A DNA stretch of 18,175 nt from Candidatus Aenigmatarchaeota archaeon (GTDB lineage Archaea; Aenigmatarchaeota; Aenigmatarchaeia; CG10238-14; SpSt-28), in contig JANXEB010000120.1 of NCBI GenBank assembly GCA_025058985.1, positions 1 through 18,175 on the forward strand, written 5' to 3'. Both the position numbers and the translations under genes were made by a program. Numbering within the stretch: position 1 is the stretch's first letter; each line of letters starts with the position of its first letter. The notes beneath the pieces were generated by a model. It searched no databases, was not told the DNA's origin, and saw nothing but the letters and a program-made list of their open reading frames with translations. Of this stretch, positions 7,604 through 15,097 are shown piece by piece.

Positions 7604-8064
7604 CAGAGCAGTTACAAATTATTTTAGATTTTACTATTTTTTATTCTGTTTTTACTTTAGCAATTTTTATTCATTACTTTGGAAAAAAGCAAGAGGGTAA
7701 TAAAATAACTTACGACTGGTTTTTCATATTTGCTGGAGTTCTTTTAATTTCTTTTCTTCAACTTACAATAATAGCAAAGAGGATAGAAGTAATTGATGAA
7801 GAAATTTTCTTCTTTTCTAGAACACTACTTGTTCTTTTTTCTTCTGTTTTAATAACTTTTGGAGTAGCAAGTGTTGTTGTCAGAAAAGTGTTGGAGTACC
7901 AAGAATATTTGAGAAAATACAACGAAATAAAAGAAACTATTTTGTTGGTAAAAGAAAAATTTTTGAAGGGAAAAATATCAAGTGAGGAGTTTAAAGAAAT
8001 AATAAAAGACTTGGTAAAAGAAGAAACTTTATTGGAAGTTAAATTAAAAAAGAGAAAGAAATAA
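7600..8064 (+). CDS. Three-helix membrane protein with cytoplasmic coiled-coil/SHOCT-like tail
   Basis: A 154-residue protein I cannot assign to a named family. Hydrophobic segments at about residues 6-27, 39-58 and 69-94 are likely transmembrane helices. A charged helical tail (96-150) follows, containing KFLKGKISSEEFKEI at about 120-134, which resembles the short oligomerisation motif of SHOCT-type domains. The Lys-rich end points to the cytoplasm. The ATG overlaps the CBS gene's TGA by four bases, so production is coupled with the CBS sensor, which this protein may anchor at the membrane. That last point is inference. Confidence 0.75.
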   Translation: MTEQLQIILDFTIFYSVFTLAIFIHYFGKKQEGNKITYDWFFIFAGVLLISFLQLTIIAKRIEVIDEEIFFFSRTLLVLFSSVLITFGVASVVVRKVLEYQEYLRKYNEIKETILLVKEKFLKGKISSEEFKEIIKDLVKEETLLEVKLKKRKK

Positions 8065-8068
8065 TTTT

Positions 8069-8467
8069 ATGGTGGAAGAAAAAGTTGAAAAAATAGGTGT
8101 GGCAATTATAAGATCTACTAGAAATTCTACATTTGTTCATATAACTGATATTACGGGAAGCGAAACAATAGCTAGATATACAAGTGGTCAAATGACTGAT
8201 AAAGATAGAGAAGGTGGAGCTCCTTATCCAGCTATGTTAGCAGCAAAAAAAGCTGCGGAAGAAGCTTTAGATAAAGGAATAACAGCTTTAAATGTTAAAC
8301 TAGTTGGGGAGGGAGGAGTAAAAAAAATTCCACCTTCACAAGCTGCAATAGTAGCTTTGCAAACATTAGCAAAGAGTGGGTTGAAAATATTGAGTATAGA
8401 AGATGCTACTCCAATTCCACATGGCTATATAAGACCAAAAGGGGGTAGAAGAGGAAGAAGAGTGTAG
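8069..8467 (+). CDS. rps11: Small-subunit ribosomal protein uS11
   Basis: A 132-residue 30S platform protein. Diagnostic segments are NSTFVHITDITGSETIAR, DREGGAPYPAMLAAKKAAEEA, a central Gly-rich segment ending GGVKKIPPSQAAIVALQTLAKSGL-like, and the C-terminal DATPIPHGYIRPKGGRRGRRV. Full length and normal. In most archaea uS11 sits with uS13, uS4 and the RNA polymerase subunit RpoD; here it lies four bases after a membrane-protein gene and two bases before gatE, so the usual cluster has been broken up. No Shine-Dalgarno sequence is apparent. Confidence 0.97.
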   Translation: MVEEKVEKIGVAIIRSTRNSTFVHITDITGSETIARYTSGQMTDKDREGGAPYPAMLAAKKAAEEALDKGITALNVKLVGEGGVKKIPPSQAAIVALQTLAKSGLKILSIEDATPIPHGYIRPKGGRRGRRV

Positions 8468-8469
8468 TT

Positions 8470-10074
8470 ATGAAAATTGGTTTGGAGGTACATTTTCAGT
8501 TGGATGTAGACAAAAAGCTTTTTTGTGAATGTTCAACTTCATTAAAAGAGAAAAATCCTATAAAAACAATAGTTAGAAAACTTCATCCAGTTGAAAGTGA
8601 ACTTAGTGAGATAGATGTAGCAACAAAGTACGAATTTCTTAGAGATAGAGTTTTTGTTTATGAAGTTTTTGAGAACGAATGTTGTGAAGTTGAAACTGAT
8701 GAAGAACCTCCGCACTCAATAAACAAAGAAGCTTTAAAAATTGCTTTACAAATTGCTATGCTTTTTAATTGCTACATACCTTCAGAACTACATGTAATGA
8801 GAAAAATAGTAACAGATGGAAGCAATGTTTCTGGATTTCAAAGAACTCTTATAGTTGGTGTTAATGGTCATTTTTTTTATAAGGATAAAAAGATAGAAGT
8901 TAAACAAATTACTCTGGAAGAAGATGCAGCATCTTTAAAAAGTGTTGATGGTAATAAAATAGTCTATAAATTAAATAGGCTAGGCATTCCATTGGTCGAA
9001 ATTTCTACTGGAATAATAGAAGGAGCTTCTCCTTCTGAAATTGCAGAAATTGCTTTAACCATAGGAAATATTTGTTTTTCTACGAAAAAAGTCAAGAAAG
9101 TTTTAGGTTCGATAAGGCAAGATGTGAACATTTCTACAGAATACTTTGGTAGGGTTGAAATAAAAGGTATTCAGGAAATTGGTTTAATAAAAAAAGTTAT
9201 AGAAAAAGAAGTAGAAAGACAAAAAAAGTTAGATTTAGCGCTACCAAAAAATATAAAAATAACAAGTTTTTTAGAAATTATTGGAAACGAAGCTTTGAAA
9301 AACGAGCTAAAAGAATCTCTTCTGGCATTTGGTTATGATGATAAAGAAGTTGAAAAAATGTTCGAGGAAAAAACTTTTAATAAAAAAATTATAGAGTTTT
9401 TAATAGAGAGGGCAAATTCATTGATTGAAAGAGCAGGAGAGGTTAGAGCTGCTGATGAAAATGGTAATACAAAGTTTCTAAGACCTTTACCAACTGCAGC
9501 AAGAATGTATCCTGAAACAGATATTCCTATTATTCAAATAACAGATGAGCTAAAAAACGAAATATTGAAATCCTTACCAGAAACTCTTTTGAATAAAGAG
9601 AAAAGATTTCTTTCTTATGGAATGAGTAAAGAGATTGTTACTCAAATATTGAAATCAGAATATTTAGATTTATTTGAAAAGATAATTGAAAAATTTAAAG
9701 ATTTAAATAAAAATGTAGTTGCAAATTTTTTTGTTTCAACTCTAAAAGATTTAAAAAGAAGAGAGGGTTTGAGGATTGAAAATTTAGACGAAAACTATTT
9801 TTTAGACCTTTTCGATGTTTTGAATAAAGGTTTAATAGTGAAGGAAGCTTTGCCAGAAATAGTTAAATATAGTATTTTAAATAATAAGAGTGTTAAAGAA
9901 GCAATAGATGAATTGAACTTGAAGAAAATGAGTTTCGAGGAAGTAAAAGCTTTTGTTAAAGATATTGTGGAAAAAACAAAAATTTCTGATAAGAAAAAAA
10001 TTTTTTCTATTGTTGTGAAAGAAATTAGATTAAAGTGTGATATAGAGGATATAAAAAAAGCTTTAGACTTTTAA
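8470..10074 (+). CDS. gatE: Glutamyl-tRNA(Gln) amidotransferase subunit E, shortened form
   Basis: GatE, with the asparaginase-like GatD (not in this window), converts Glu-tRNA(Gln) to Gln-tRNA(Gln) in archaea. The cradle domain is clear: GLEVHFQLD at the start, CEC (19-21), ETDEEPPHSIN, the strand RKIVTDGSNVSGFQRT, LEEDAAS, NRLGIPLVEISTG, IRQDVNIS, VEIKGIQE, then FLRPLPTAARMYPETDIP at about 337-353, followed by the helical and YqeY-like tail. At 534 residues it is shorter than the roughly 620-630 I know for GatE. The gap falls between about residues 255 and 333, where the AspRS-like (GAD) insertion is normally found. Its stop overlaps the convergent eS26 gene by 12 bases. The enzyme call is firm; the effect of the lost domain is not known. 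Confidence 0.95.
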   Translation: MKIGLEVHFQLDVDKKLFCECSTSLKEKNPIKTIVRKLHPVESELSEIDVATKYEFLRDRVFVYEVFENECCEVETDEEPPHSINKEALKIALQIAMLFNCYIPSELHVMRKIVTDGSNVSGFQRTLIVGVNGHFFYKDKKIEVKQITLEEDAASLKSVDGNKIVYKLNRLGIPLVEISTGIIEGASPSEIAEIALTIGNICFSTKKVKKVLGSIRQDVNISTEYFGRVEIKGIQEIGLIKKVIEKEVERQKKLDLALPKNIKITSFLEIIGNEALKNELKESLLAFGYDDKEVEKMFEEKTFNKKIIEFLIERANSLIERAGEVRAADENGNTKFLRPLPTAARMYPETDIPIIQITDELKNEILKSLPETLLNKEKRFLSYGMSKEIVTQILKSEYLDLFEKIIEKFKDLNKNVVANFFVSTLKDLKRREGLRIENLDENYFLDLFDVLNKGLIVKEALPEIVKYSILNNKSVKEAIDELNLKKMSFEEVKAFVKDIVEKTKISDKKKIFSIVVKEIRLKCDIEDIKKALDF

Positions 10075-10353
10075 ATGTTTTTTTCTAACAGATTTTCCAG
10101 GTTGCTTTATACCATGAAACCTTGCACAAGAAGGACAAAGCCGAACTTTTCTAAAAGTAAAACTTTCTAGGAATTTTTTCTCTTGTAAAGAACTCGATAT
10201 GAAAGGATCATTAATTGATAAACCTCTAGTCATAATAAAAGTTTTATATCTTGGTACTAATCTTCCACAAACACCACAATTTATAACATATTCTCTACCT
10301 CTTGCTTTTGTGTGCTGATACGTTCTTTTGTAAGGTGCTGTACTAATTGGCAT
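10063..10353 (-). CDS. rps26e: Small-subunit ribosomal protein eS26
   Basis: A 96-residue basic zinc protein. Cys26-x2-Cys29 in INCGVCGRLVPRYK and Cys73-x2-Cys76 in LCPSCARFHGI match the two halves of eS26, a protein at the mRNA exit side of the 30S platform. Between them is a variable segment with Pro and charged residues, as in archaeal homologues. The first 18 residues (rich in Thr, Tyr, Lys, Arg) differ from the forms I remember. It is a single-gene unit: it diverges from endA across 27 bases and converges on gatE with a 12-base overlap. The identification rests on the zinc pattern and its surroundings. Confidence 0.78.
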   Translation of the reverse strand: MPISTAPYKRTYQHTKARGREYVINCGVCGRLVPRYKTFIMTRGLSINDPFISSSLQEKKFLESFTFRKVRLCPSCARFHGIKQPGKSVRKKHLKV

Positions 10354-10380
10354 AATAATATAAATTTACTTATAATTAAT
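10354..10380. promoter_or_regulatory. Divergent promoter, eS26 (-) / endA (+)
   Basis: A 27-base A+T-rich gap between two ATGs. On the plus strand CATAATAATATA begins 30 bases before the endA ATG; on the minus strand CATATTAATTATA begins 30 bases before the eS26 ATG. In both cases CAT is the complement of the other gene's start codon, so each TATA-like box abuts it. The plus-strand box shares 11 bases, at the identical distance, with the promoter at 12974-13000. Inference from sequence position. Confidence 0.55.
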
Positions 10381-11538
10381 ATGGAAATTAAAATAGAAGA
10401 TAATAAAATATTTGTTGAGAAAGATTTTTCGGAGCTTAGAGAAAAGTTTTTTGGTACGGTTAAAGACAATAGGCTTTACTTAACCGTAGAAGAATGTTTG
10501 TATTTAAATGAAATGAGGAATTTTGAGGTTAAGAAAGACGGAAAATTACTTTCTTTTATTGATATAATTAGAGAGTTTGGTGGGGAAAAAACTTTTATAA
10601 GGTACAATACTTATAGAGAGTGGAGAGATAGAGGCTTGTTTTTGAAAAGATTTGAATTAAAAAATTTTGGTAATGTTACTAAGGTTTCTTATCCAAGTAA
10701 GTCATTAAATTTCGAAAAGTTTAAAAATTTAAAAATATACTTTTCACCATCTGATTTAATATCTTTTGTTTGTGAACCAGAAAAGTTTTTCAAAATTTTT
10801 GAAGATTATTGGATAGGTCAATATGGTGTTTATAAACAGCATAAAAAGGGAAAAACTTTTAAATTAGATATTTTTGAAACAATTTTTTGCAAAAAATTTT
10901 TATTAGCAAAAATATTTAATATTGAAAATAATGAAGAAATTAGTGAAGAAGAGATTTTTGAGTTTACAAAGAATAAAGAAGTTTTTAAAGCTATTTATGA
11001 AGTTTACGAAGATTGGAGACTTAGAGGATTTGTGGTAAAAACTGGATATAAATTTGGTTCACATTTTAGAATTTATTTTCCTGGAGTTTCGCCAACAAAA
11101 TCTCCGAAAGAATGGATACATTCTCAACATGTTTTACATGTTTTCCCAAAGTTTGAAAGAATGTTGATTTCGGAATGGTCAAGAGCTATAAGAGTTGCAC
11201 ATAGTGTTAGAAAAACTTTTATAATAGGCGTTCCCGGTATGAAAGAGAGTGATTATTTAGATATTGAACTGGATTTTTTAGCTTTTCATAGGGATGAAAA
11301 AAATAGAGTTTTAACACCAAATAACAAACCGAGTTATATTCTTTGGTGCCTAGGTGAAGACGAATATATTGGTGGGGCAGAGCTTGGAAGTGCTTTAGAA
11401 ATTGCAGAGTCTTGTGGTTTAGATTTACTCTTAGCTATAAATGGTAGAGAAAGTGATGTTACGTATTATTTAGCAAAACAAATAGATTTACCAGAAAGCA
11501 GGTTTAAATATTATGAAATAAGATGGTTTCAACCATAA
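10381..11538 (+). CDS. endA: tRNA-splicing endonuclease, three-unit (epsilon-2-like) form
   Basis: EndA cuts introns out of precursor tRNAs at bulge-helix-bulge sites. I place the start at the ATG at 10381 (385 residues); an upstream ATG in frame lies within eS26 on the other strand. Residues about 1-110 form an inactive N-terminal unit (LYLTVEECLYLNEM, YREWRDRGLFLKR). Residues about 140-285 are catalytic, with YEDWRLRGFVVKTGYKFG and the triad Tyr223, His247 and Lys278 (VAHSVRK). Residues about 290-385 are an extra C-terminal unit in which LLLAINGRESDVTYYL resembles the structural-subunit segment AVVDEESEITYF that I recall from Archaeoglobus EndA. This alphaN-alpha-betaC order and the length match the three-unit enzyme described from ARMAN archaea, which has broad intron-site specificity. 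The M50 gene follows nine bases later. Confidence 0.93.
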   Translation: MEIKIEDNKIFVEKDFSELREKFFGTVKDNRLYLTVEECLYLNEMRNFEVKKDGKLLSFIDIIREFGGEKTFIRYNTYREWRDRGLFLKRFELKNFGNVTKVSYPSKSLNFEKFKNLKIYFSPSDLISFVCEPEKFFKIFEDYWIGQYGVYKQHKKGKTFKLDIFETIFCKKFLLAKIFNIENNEEISEEEIFEFTKNKEVFKAIYEVYEDWRLRGFVVKTGYKFGSHFRIYFPGVSPTKSPKEWIHSQHVLHVFPKFERMLISEWSRAIRVAHSVRKTFIIGVPGMKESDYLDIELDFLAFHRDEKNRVLTPNNKPSYILWCLGEDEYIGGAELGSALEIAESCGLDLLLAINGRESDVTYYLAKQIDLPESRFKYYEIRWFQP

Positions 11539-11547
11539 TTTTTAATT

Positions 11548-12126
11548 ATGAATAGAAGAGAAATTTTTGATATATTTGTTGCAATATTGTTGATTACAAT
11601 AATTTTAACTTATAATAGGTTCGATCTGTTTTTGATTTATTTGATAACAGTTTTAATATCTTTTCTACCACATGAATTTGCGCACAGATATTTAGCTAGA
11701 AAACTTGGTTATATAGCTGTATTTCAATTATGGCCACAAGGTATTTTGATGAGTTTTTTAACATTGTTAGCAACTTTTGGTGCTGTAAAGTTTATAGCTT
11801 TGGGGGCTGTAGTAGTTTATCCTATAACTTTTAAAGGAGGTATTTTAGTTGGTAAGAGAGTGTCAGTAAGAGATAATGCTTTAATATCTATGGCGGGTCC
11901 ATTAATAAATATTTTTATTTGTATTGTTTCAATTATTTTATTTCTACCTTCCAAACTTAACTTTTTCTTGTATTTATCACAAGTAAATGCATGGTTAAGT
12001 GTTTTCAATTTAATGCCGCTATTTCCATTAGACGGAAGCAAAATTTTTGTTTATGATTTTAAAAAATGGTTTTTAATGTTTGCTTTCTCCTTTTTATTAT
12101 TGTTCTTTTCAACCTATATAAGATAG
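11548..12126 (+). CDS. Site-2-protease-like M50 membrane metallopeptidase
   Basis: A 192-residue intramembrane zinc protease of the M50 group. The zinc motif HEFAH (42-46) lies at the end of the second hydrophobic helix (about 27-41), and the second motif N-x2-P-x2-PLDG (154-163) supplies the Asp ligand. Between them are hydrophobic helices and MAGPLIN (115-121), typical of the family. I count about five to six membrane segments and no PDZ or CBS domain, so this is a minimal form. Such proteins cut transmembrane substrates, but which ones cannot be told here. It follows endA by nine bases and its last 18 bases overlap the convergent PAC2 gene. Confidence 0.9.
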   Translation: MNRREIFDIFVAILLITIILTYNRFDLFLIYLITVLISFLPHEFAHRYLARKLGYIAVFQLWPQGILMSFLTLLATFGAVKFIALGAVVVYPITFKGGILVGKRVSVRDNALISMAGPLINIFICIVSIILFLPSKLNFFLYLSQVNAWLSVFNLMPLFPLDGSKIFVYDFKKWFLMFAFSFLLLFFSTYIR

Positions 12127-12843
12127 TTTTTCTTTTTCCTCTCTTTCACTTTTTCTGACTTCAAATTTTTTTAAGAGTTCTTTATATTCTCTCTTTTGAT
12201 CTTCAATTAGTTTATTAATATCGCTCAAATCTATACTTATGTTTAAAAGCTTACATAGTATTTCTACCAGTTTTTTTGCCCCATTGTAATCATATTCAAA
12301 AAACCTATAAGTATCTACTAGTATTAAAGCAGATTTGTAGTTATTTTTAACTGAAAATGCGTAGTTTAAACCATTACATCCAACAATTGTTGAAAATTTT
12401 TGATTACTTTTAATTTTAAGTTCAAGTAAAATTTTTTCTAATTCAGTAGAGTTTGTATAAAAATATGCCTCAGGAGTTTCATTCAAATAGTCTAAAATCA
12501 TAGCTCCTAGAGAAATAAAGTATTTGATTTTAAAATTTTCTGTGAATCTAATTAGTTCTTTTGAAATCAGGTATTGGAATATTGATAAATTTGGTTGGAA
12601 TTCTGAATAAGCTATCAAAATATTATTTTTATTAAAAATTTTAACACACGGTAGTTCAACTTCTTTATCATTTATTATAGAAATTGGTGGAAAATCAAAG
12701 CTATAGATTTTTGCTATTAATTTTGCTTTTAACTTTTCTTCAAGTATTTTTGCTGATAACAAGCCAACATTTCCAGTTCCGCTAAATCCACTAATGAATA
12801 CAACACTATTTTTTATTTTCGGAATTTCTATAACTTCTATCAT
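12109..12843 (-). CDS. PAC2-family proteasome-assembly-chaperone-like protein
   Basis: A 244-residue soluble protein. The N-terminal GFSGTGNVGLLSAKILEEKL is the hallmark of the PAC2 family (archaeal PbaA/PbaB and relatives), which fold like nucleoside phosphorylases; some assist 20S proteasome assembly. Further support is the FPP segment after the first strands, a central YFISLGAM strand and the VGCNGLNYAF turn. The last 35 residues are a charged coiled-coil-like tail ending LSYIG. A proteasome-docking HbYX ending would have Tyr second from last, so it is not strictly present. The gene begins seven bases downstream of the 5S rRNA on the same strand, with no T-run between, suggesting a shared transcript. 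Confidence 0.85.
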   Translation of the reverse strand: MIEVIEIPKIKNSVVFISGFSGTGNVGLLSAKILEEKLKAKLIAKIYSFDFPPISIINDKEVELPCVKIFNKNNILIAYSEFQPNLSIFQYLISKELIRFTENFKIKYFISLGAMILDYLNETPEAYFYTNSTELEKILLELKIKSNQKFSTIVGCNGLNYAFSVKNNYKSALILVDTYRFFEYDYNGAKKLVEILCKLLNISIDLSDINKLIEDQKREYKELLKKFEVRKSEREEKEKLSYIG

Positions 12844-12850
12844 TTTTGAA

Positions 12851-12973
<123 letters not shown>

Positions 12974-13000
12974 AATAATATTGTAACTAATTTTATTTAT
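12974..13000. promoter_or_regulatory. Divergent promoter, 5S rRNA (-) / transglutaminase-like gene (+)
   Basis: A 27-base gap. On the minus strand TATAAATA occupies 13001-12994, centred about 25 bases before the 5S 5' end at 12973: an excellent archaeal TATA position, touching the A of the opposite ATG. On the plus strand CATAATAATATT begins at 12971, 30 bases before the ATG at 13001, overlapping the last base pairs of the 5S terminal stem. Since the 5S end is fixed by its helix, this gap calibrates the spacing seen in the other divergent gaps. Confidence 0.65.
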
Positions 13001-14752
13001 ATGAAGAAGTTTTACTTTTTAATTTTTCTTTTTTATACAACTTCTTTTGCCATTTCTCCAAAGTTATTAACAAGTTTAGAAGCAGAGATAGTAATCTCTG
13101 GAGAAATAGAAGTTTATGGTAATATAAAGGAAATTTCAACTCAATTTTATATTCCTCAGGAAGGAATTAAAAAGATAAAGGTTTTTCCAAACAATTGGGA
13201 AATTGTTGAAGATGAGCTAAAAAATAAAATGATTAAAATTAAGTGGAAAAGTCCATCTAGTATAGAAAAATATGAGGTAAAAATAATTATAGAGAATAAA
13301 GCAAAATTTTTAGAAAATTTAACGAGTGAAGAATGGTTTTTTGAGTTAGCAAAAAGAGAAACTAGATTAACAAAAGCTAATGATGAAATAAGAAGACTAG
13401 CTTATGGGAATGAAACAATTTTTGAAAAAACATTAAGATTAATGAAATGGATAGATGAAAATATAGAATATGACTGGAGTGCTTTAGAAAGCTCTATTCC
13501 TATGCAAAAATCTGCAATAGAAGTTTTAAAGAAAAAGAAAGGCGTTTCTGGAGAGATGTCAAATTTTTTAGTAGCTGCTTTAAGAAGTGTAAGTATTCCA
13601 GCTAGGGTTGTGTTTGGCTATACATTAAGGGAGATTAAAGATTTTGTTGAGGAAAAAGTCGGTCATGGATGGGCAGAAGTTTTTATAGATGGTAAATGGA
13701 TACCTTTTGATATAACTTATTTTGAGGCTGGATATTTAGATGCTTCTCATATAAAATTTGCAAATTTATTAGAAAATAATGCAAGTGAAAAAACTACTTA
13801 TATTGGAATTGGAAATATTATTGTTAAAAGAAATCCATTAAAAATAAAAGTAATTAATTATACAATAGCAAATTTAACTTTTGATTTAAATGTTAAAGAT
13901 AAAGTAAAAGGAAATGAAGCTTTTTTGGTTAATGCAAAACCATTAGGTTTTTGTAGATTGGAAAAAGTAGAATTGATTTCTTGCTTAGATTCTAATGCAA
14001 AACCTTTATTAAAGATCTTAGAAAGTAAAAGAAGTTTTTGGTTTTGTAATAACGAAGATGTTTATTTTATAGTTATAGCTCCTTTTGTTGAGAAAAATAC
14101 TATAATAAAATGTCCAATAATTTTATTTAGTGAATATGGAGTTAGTGTTAAAAAAGAAATAGAAATTTTTGAAAATTCTCCAAAAAGAGAAGAAATAAAA
14201 ATTAGTGGAAAGGATAAAGTATCTATTTTTGAGAAAATTAAGTTAACTTCTAATATTAATGGGACATGGTTTTCTCCAAATTTTAGTTTTTCAAGCTTTG
14301 GTAATATGTCGGAGCTTTATTTTAAAAAACCAGGAAAGTATAAAATTTATTTTTATTCAAATGGGAAATTTGGTGAGAAAGAAATTGAGGTAGTTGAAGA
14401 AAAGGATTTTGAGTTTGTTAAAATAAGTGTCCCAGCTTTTATTAAATTTGGTAGAGATTTTATCTTGAATGTAACTATAAAGAATGTTTTGAATTTAACA
14501 CTTCCAGCTAAAGTTAAAGTAGAGATTGAAGATCAAGTTAAAGAAGTTTATTCAACTTTTTCTCCTTTTGAAGAGAAAGAGTTTAGTTTTAATTTAACAT
14601 CAAAAAGTAAAGGAGTTAAAAAAGTTTTTATATCCCTAGAGAGTAGAAGTTTTAATAGTTATACTACTTTTGTAGATATTGTTGAAGAGAAGAAAACTTT
14701 TTTTGAAAAAATTTTTGAGTTTATAAAATTTTTATTTTCTTTTAAAAAATAA
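13001..14752 (+). CDS. Secreted transglutaminase-fold protein with Ser at the catalytic Cys position
   Basis: I start at the ATG at 13001 (583 residues); a longer frame from 12944 would begin inside the 5S gene. Residues 1-17 (MKKFYFLIFLFYTTSFA) are a likely signal peptide. A beta-rich stretch follows, then a transglutaminase-like core at about 140-245: LKKKKGVSGEMSNFLVAALRSVSIPARVVFGY, GHGWAEVFIDGKWIPFD. The family triad is Cys-His-Asp; here His222 and Asp237 are kept, but the Cys site is Ser183 (codon TCT). Ordinary cysteine-protease or transglutaminase chemistry is therefore unlikely unless Ser serves. Residues about 260-560 look like two or more Ig/CARDB-type beta domains. It ends with a short aromatic-rich amphipathic tail. 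Probably a surface or exported binding protein. The end overlaps the convergent phosphoesterase gene by 21 bases. Confidence 0.82.
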   Translation: MKKFYFLIFLFYTTSFAISPKLLTSLEAEIVISGEIEVYGNIKEISTQFYIPQEGIKKIKVFPNNWEIVEDELKNKMIKIKWKSPSSIEKYEVKIIIENKAKFLENLTSEEWFFELAKRETRLTKANDEIRRLAYGNETIFEKTLRLMKWIDENIEYDWSALESSIPMQKSAIEVLKKKKGVSGEMSNFLVAALRSVSIPARVVFGYTLREIKDFVEEKVGHGWAEVFIDGKWIPFDITYFEAGYLDASHIKFANLLENNASEKTTYIGIGNIIVKRNPLKIKVINYTIANLTFDLNVKDKVKGNEAFLVNAKPLGFCRLEKVELISCLDSNAKPLLKILESKRSFWFCNNEDVYFIVIAPFVEKNTIIKCPIILFSEYGVSVKKEIEIFENSPKREEIKISGKDKVSIFEKIKLTSNINGTWFSPNFSFSSFGNMSELYFKKPGKYKIYFYSNGKFGEKEIEVVEEKDFEFVKISVPAFIKFGRDFILNVTIKNVLNLTLPAKVKVEIEDQVKEVYSTFSPFEEKEFSFNLTSKSKGVKKVFISLESRSFNSYTTFVDIVEEKKTFFEKIFEFIKFLFSFKK

Positions 14753-15097
14753 CCAATTATTTTCTTTAGATTTCATTTTAACTAAAACATATTCTCCTTT
14801 CAGTTTTTCTCCAAATAATCTTATTACAATTACATCATCTTTTTTCTCTATTAAATCATATTTTCCTTTATCCCATATAATAACCTTTCCAGCACCATAT
14901 TGGCCTTCTGGTATTTCCCCTTCAAAGTTTGCATATGATAGCTCATGAGGCTCAGTATAAATAGCTAATCTTTTTACTCCAGTTTCTAATGGTGGCTCTT
15001 TAGGAATAGCCCAGCTTTCTAGACTATTGTTCATTTCTAATCTAAGATCCCAATGTAACTTCTTAGCGTGGTGTTGATGTACTACGAATAGTGGCAT
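14732..15097 (-). CDS. Stand-alone LigD-type DNA 3'-phosphoesterase (PE domain)
   Basis: A 121-residue protein that is just the PE domain of bacterial DNA ligase D. PE enzymes trim 3'-terminal ribonucleotides and remove 3'-phosphates to leave a clean 3'-OH for repair. The signature is complete: FVVHQHHAKKLHWDLRLE with His9, His15 and Asp17, WAIPKEP, EPHELSYANFEGEIPEGQYGAGKVIIWDKG with His51, and a C-terminal strand LVKMK-x-WLFFKRK. His9/His15/Asp17 have, as I recall, the same numbering as the metal site of the archaeal Korarchaeum PE enzyme. No ligase or polymerase domain is attached. The ATG overlaps the pgk stop (TAATG), placing it at the end of the gap-pgk unit. Confidence 0.93.
   Translation of the reverse strand: MPLFVVHQHHAKKLHWDLRLEMNNSLESWAIPKEPPLETGVKRLAIYTEPHELSYANFEGEIPEGQYGAGKVIIWDKGKYDLIEKKDDVIVIRLFGEKLKGEYVLVKMKSKENNWLFFKRK

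Noticed and set aside
10312..10380. Upstream in-frame ATG for endA
   Set aside because: It lies within the eS26 coding region on the other strand, and the added residues do not resemble EndA; 10381 is directly at the leaderless promoter distance.
12109..12125. HbYX proteasome-docking motif at the PAC2 C-terminus
   Set aside because: The chain ends LSYIG, with Tyr third from last; the motif needs Tyr second from last.
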